From NCBI GenBank assembly GCA_021229015.1, contig CM037777.1:21140110-21204109 (forward strand): 64,000 bases of DNA, in the 5' to 3' direction. Positions within the stretch are counted from its first letter, which is position 1, and each line of letters starts with the position of its first letter. The notes below the pieces were generated by a model. The model saw only the letters and a list, made by a program, of their open reading frames with translations, was not told where the DNA came from and searched no databases. The position numbers were made by a program, and so were the translations under genes. The stretch is from Solen grandis. Its lineage: Eukaryota; Mollusca; Bivalvia; Adapedonta; Solenidae. This document shows, piece by piece, positions 60,800 to 64,000 of this stretch.

Positions 60800-62369
60800 A
60801 TATGCACATTGAAACAAAGGCCTGATGGCCCCCAAAACCTCCCTGGAAAAAAACCTTCAGTGCCAAACATCTAACCAATCTTTTGAAATAATTGTGCGAG
60901 GGATAAACATGAAATTTTAGGTTTTCCAGAAATTTCTTAAGAGTCAAACATTTCAAAAAAACCCTTTTTTTTCATTTCAAAAGGGCTTAAAACCATCCTA
61001 ATGGGCCTTCAGCCAAATTTTAAAAATTTTTTTTTTTGAACTTTTAAAATTTTTCACAAAATTTTTAAAAAGAGGGTTTAGAAAAAAAAAAGCTAGAAGG
61101 CAACAATTTTAAAAAAAGCCTTTTTTTGCATTGAAATGGGCAAAAACCGACTTTAAAAGTCCTTTTTTGACTATATGAAACTTTGCCAAAAATTTTAAGG
61201 TTATAACACGTCATGAAGTTTGAAGGCAATTGTTAAAAATTTAGATGCAGAGGGAAAAAATGAACCTGCTTTTTTTCAAAATTAAAAGGGGGGGTAACTC
61301 CTGCCTAATGGTCCGATATCACCATAACAAACTTGCCGTATTTTATGGTAAAAAATTGTCAAAAGTTTTTAAGACATTGCAAAAAAAAAAAAGATGAAGG
61401 TGCAAAGTGAAATTTGGCTTTTTTTTTAATATTAAAAGGCCAAAATCCTGGCCCTTTTGTTCGATTCCGTCTAATCAAAAATTTAAACCCGAATTTATGG
61501 GAAAGACATTGAATAAAGTTTAAGCCATGCTTAAAAAAAGAAGATGCAGAGTGCAAACAATGGTGAAACTGGCTTTTAAAAATATTACAAAGGGGGGTAA
61601 CTTTTGGCCTAATGGTCCCAATTTTCCCCCAATTTTAAAAGCGAGAAATTTTTTAATTAATTATGTCTGAAGTTTTAAACAATTTTCTTGAAAAATAAAA
61701 ATGCTAGACAAACAAATGAAATGTGGCTTTTTTCAATATCAAAGAGGGGCTACCTTGGGCCTAATGGTCCCCAATCAGGGCCAAAAACGAAAATTTGCTG
61801 AATTTGATAGTTCTTTAAAATTGTAAAAAATCTGAAGGCAATTTCTTAAAAAATAAGAGCAAAGTGCAACAAAGGGATTTTTTTTTATATCAAAAAGTGG
61901 GGTAACTCCGACCTAATGGTCCATTTCACCATAATTGAATTATCGGAAAGATATTAATTATAATTGTATAAAGCAATTGCTTTTAAAAAAGAAGTGAAAA
62001 GAGTGCAAAAAGGGAAATATGGCTTTTTTCAAATCAAAGAGGGGCGTAATTTCCCGGCCTTAGGTCCCAATCAGGCCCAAAACGAAATTGCTGAATCAAT
62101 AATTTTTAATATTGTAATAAAGTTTAAGGCAATTGCTTAAAAAGAAGATGTAAGTGAAACTAAGTGAAATCTTTTTTTTTAAATAAAAGTGTCCAATTTC
62201 GCTAACGAACTTAGCCCCAGATTTTTATGGTTAAAACATTTTAATAAAGTTTGAAGATGATTGCTCAAGAAATGAAACTAAATGCAAACAAATAATTGTG
62301 GACGACGCGGACGACGAAAATTCATCGTCCTAAAAGCTCATCCTGGGACAATGCTCAGGGGAGCTAAAA
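60800..62369 (+). mobile_element. Terminal-hairpin repeat, core type IV
   Basis: 5' AAACAAAGGCCTGATGGCCC. The core has monomers near 61286, 61434, 61589, 61741, 61893 and 62036 (about 143-155 apart), each with a GGGGTAACTCCTGCCTAATG-like block, AAACTTGCC, AAAGTTTGAAGGCAATTGCT and GTGCAAACAA. The 3' GGACGACG and foldback GCTCATCCTGGGACAATGCT then CAGGGGAGCTAAAA end near 62369. Confidence 0.75.
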
Positions 62370-62895
62370 AAAGAGGGGCCATGATGGCCCTAAATACTCC
62401 CTAAGAAAATACCTTCAATGCCAAACATTCTTAACAACGTTTGAAATAAAGACCGAGGGGTAAACAGGGGAATCTGAAATTTGATTTAAAATTTTTTTTA
62501 ATTCTAGGGCAAAAAAAGTGAAATAAGCCATTTTTTAAATTTCAAAAGGGGGGATAAATTCTGCCTAATGCCAAAAAGCCAAAACAAGATTTATGACACC
62601 TAACATTTCCAAAATTTGAAAAAAATTGGTTAAGAAAAAAAAAAATGCTAAAGGGCTTTTAAAAAGTGAAAAAAGCCTTTTTCACAATGAAATGGGATAA
62701 ACCCCCGGTTAAAAATCCATTTCACCTAACGCACTAACCCAGATTTTAAAATTTAAAAAATATTTCATGAAGTTTGAAGGCAAAAGCTTAAAAAAAGAAG
62801 GCAGAGTGCAAACAAACCCAATTGTGGACGACGGACGGGCGCGGACATTCATCGATCCTTATCTCATCCGTGCACACGGCTAGGGGATAAAAATC
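62370..62895 (+). mobile_element. Terminal-hairpin repeat, core type IV, second copy
   Basis: GAGGGGCCATGATGGCCCTA begins immediately after the previous foldback. It has about two monomers, then GACGACGGACGGGCGCGGAC and a degraded hairpin near 62860-62890. The same first core unit (ACCTTCAATGCCAAACATTC) starts both copies. Confidence 0.75.
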
Positions 62896-64000
62896 AAAAA
62901 AAATCTAAGTACCCTGCTCCATTCTTTCATTTTCCCCATTCACGAACTTTTCCCAATGGCACTGAAGTTTTCTTTATTAACATTCAATTGTGACCCATTT
63001 TCAAGAAATTTGCTGATTTTTTGGGGCCCGTTCAAACTTGCTAACACGATGATAACGTGCTCATTTTAGTGGCGTTTTTTGGTATCTGGATAAACACTTT
63101 TTGCAAATTCAGCAACACATGCCATCCTGACAAAGAGAAACCTCCCTTCAGTAGCAAAAAAAAATTTATTTCCTCCCTTTTTTCCAAAATACTTTGTTTT
63201 CATTCAGCACAGTAAAAGGTTTAATAAGATCCGCCTATCAGAACTGAACATCTTCCTATCTTTCCCTTTTAAATAGGCAATTTTTAAAACCTTTCCCGCA
63301 AAAATTGTTCTGCAGGGGCACAACTCTTTCAATTTCTTCATTGGGAACCACCACCTTTGCTTTTCCTCCTCCCCCTAGTATGTGCATTCTAGAGCTTCTT
63401 CACCCCCCTTCTTTTGTAAATGTAGCGAGCAAAAAAAAATCTCTAACCAAGATAAAATGACTAGGTAGGCAAATCGTTTGGTCTGAATTATTTAAAATCT
63501 TTAACTTTTAAATGTGCTTTCACTAGGTAAAATTTTTTGGGGTTGCAGATTTTTCAAGCGATTTTTAAAACCAAAGTTTGTTAGCTTTGATAAATCTCAC
63601 AAATTTGTGCTTGTAGCATTTGAAAATTTTTCAACTCTGAATTTTTCACTTTTCATTTACGACTACAGAAGCCTTTCATTTCCTTTAGTGACCTTAAATC
63701 CTGCATCAATCTCATTTTTGTCCTGTTTTTCGTGTTTTGTCAACTGACCCTATATTTTGTATAACTTCAATCATATCAGATAGATAAGACATTTAACAAT
63801 CTTCAACGTTTTTTCACTGCCCCACGATCCCTAAAATTTTTATCAATAATTTTGCGAGTTCCCTCATTTCAGTCATTACAACTTTACGTATCTCATCCTG
63901 CTTGCCATCTTCATGACGCCTTAGGCAATAATGTCTATATCCAATCAATTTTATGAATATGTCTGTTCTACATATATTTCCCACTTCTCATCCCGGAATC
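62896..64000. other. Noncoding stretch to the end of the window
   Basis: AT-rich, moderately noisy; no gene or repeat recognised. Confidence 0.4.

Overview
This is 64 kb of eukaryotic, AT-rich, intron/intergenic-type DNA in which I find no intact protein-coding or RNA gene. Short random reading frames, many generations of mobile-element debris, microsatellites and two 100-N scaffold gaps point to a draft animal genome. The organism is most likely a bivalve mollusc, probably a heterodont clam. That inference rests on my memory of bivalve sequence for two families seen here: the dispersed repeat opening with the palindrome GGGCCATGATGGCCC, and tRNA-derived SINEs ending in TTACCGTCGCTGCGA (read in reverse). 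No search was run.

Layout. 0-0.4 kb: decayed Ty3/gypsy integrase remnant (minus). 1-17.6 kb: SINEs of at least three families (one nested insertion and one full-length copy with clear target-site duplications), a 1.2-kb terminal-hairpin repeat, a ~0.39-kb tandem duplication, a 17-bp and a 54-bp minisatellite, and dispersed repeat blocks that recur near 35-38 kb. 20.3-21.5 kb: a 1,173-bp pogo/Tigger-like DNA transposon with TA target duplication and a recognisable transposase C-terminus. 20,660-25,461 and 25,562-30,082: the same ~4.5-kb sequence on both sides of a 100-N gap, probably two unmerged alleles of one locus, differing by a clean SINE insertion and a tetranucleotide expansion. 33-38 kb: a PIF/Harbinger-like MITE, a LINE reverse-transcriptase fragment, a GATATCGG-rich array, and a two-exon coding remnant on the minus strand with compatible splice phases.

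38.5-64 kb follows the second gap and is a patchwork of clean sequence (39.6-41.3 and 54.55-56.5 kb) and stretches dense in homopolymer and single-base indel noise that look like unpolished long-read consensus. It holds many more copies of the terminal-hairpin repeat, a ~58-bp satellite of about 23 units, a TGACGTCA-rich tandem repeat, and a decayed coding trace at 54.7-55.6 kb.

The most interesting system is the terminal-hairpin family. Elements share a 5' palindrome and a 3' foldback ending in CTAA, but carry at least four unrelated internal tandem monomers, two of ~164 bp and others of ~135-155 bp. This modular design resembles bivalve 'pearl' elements and Helitron-type elements with central tandem repeats.
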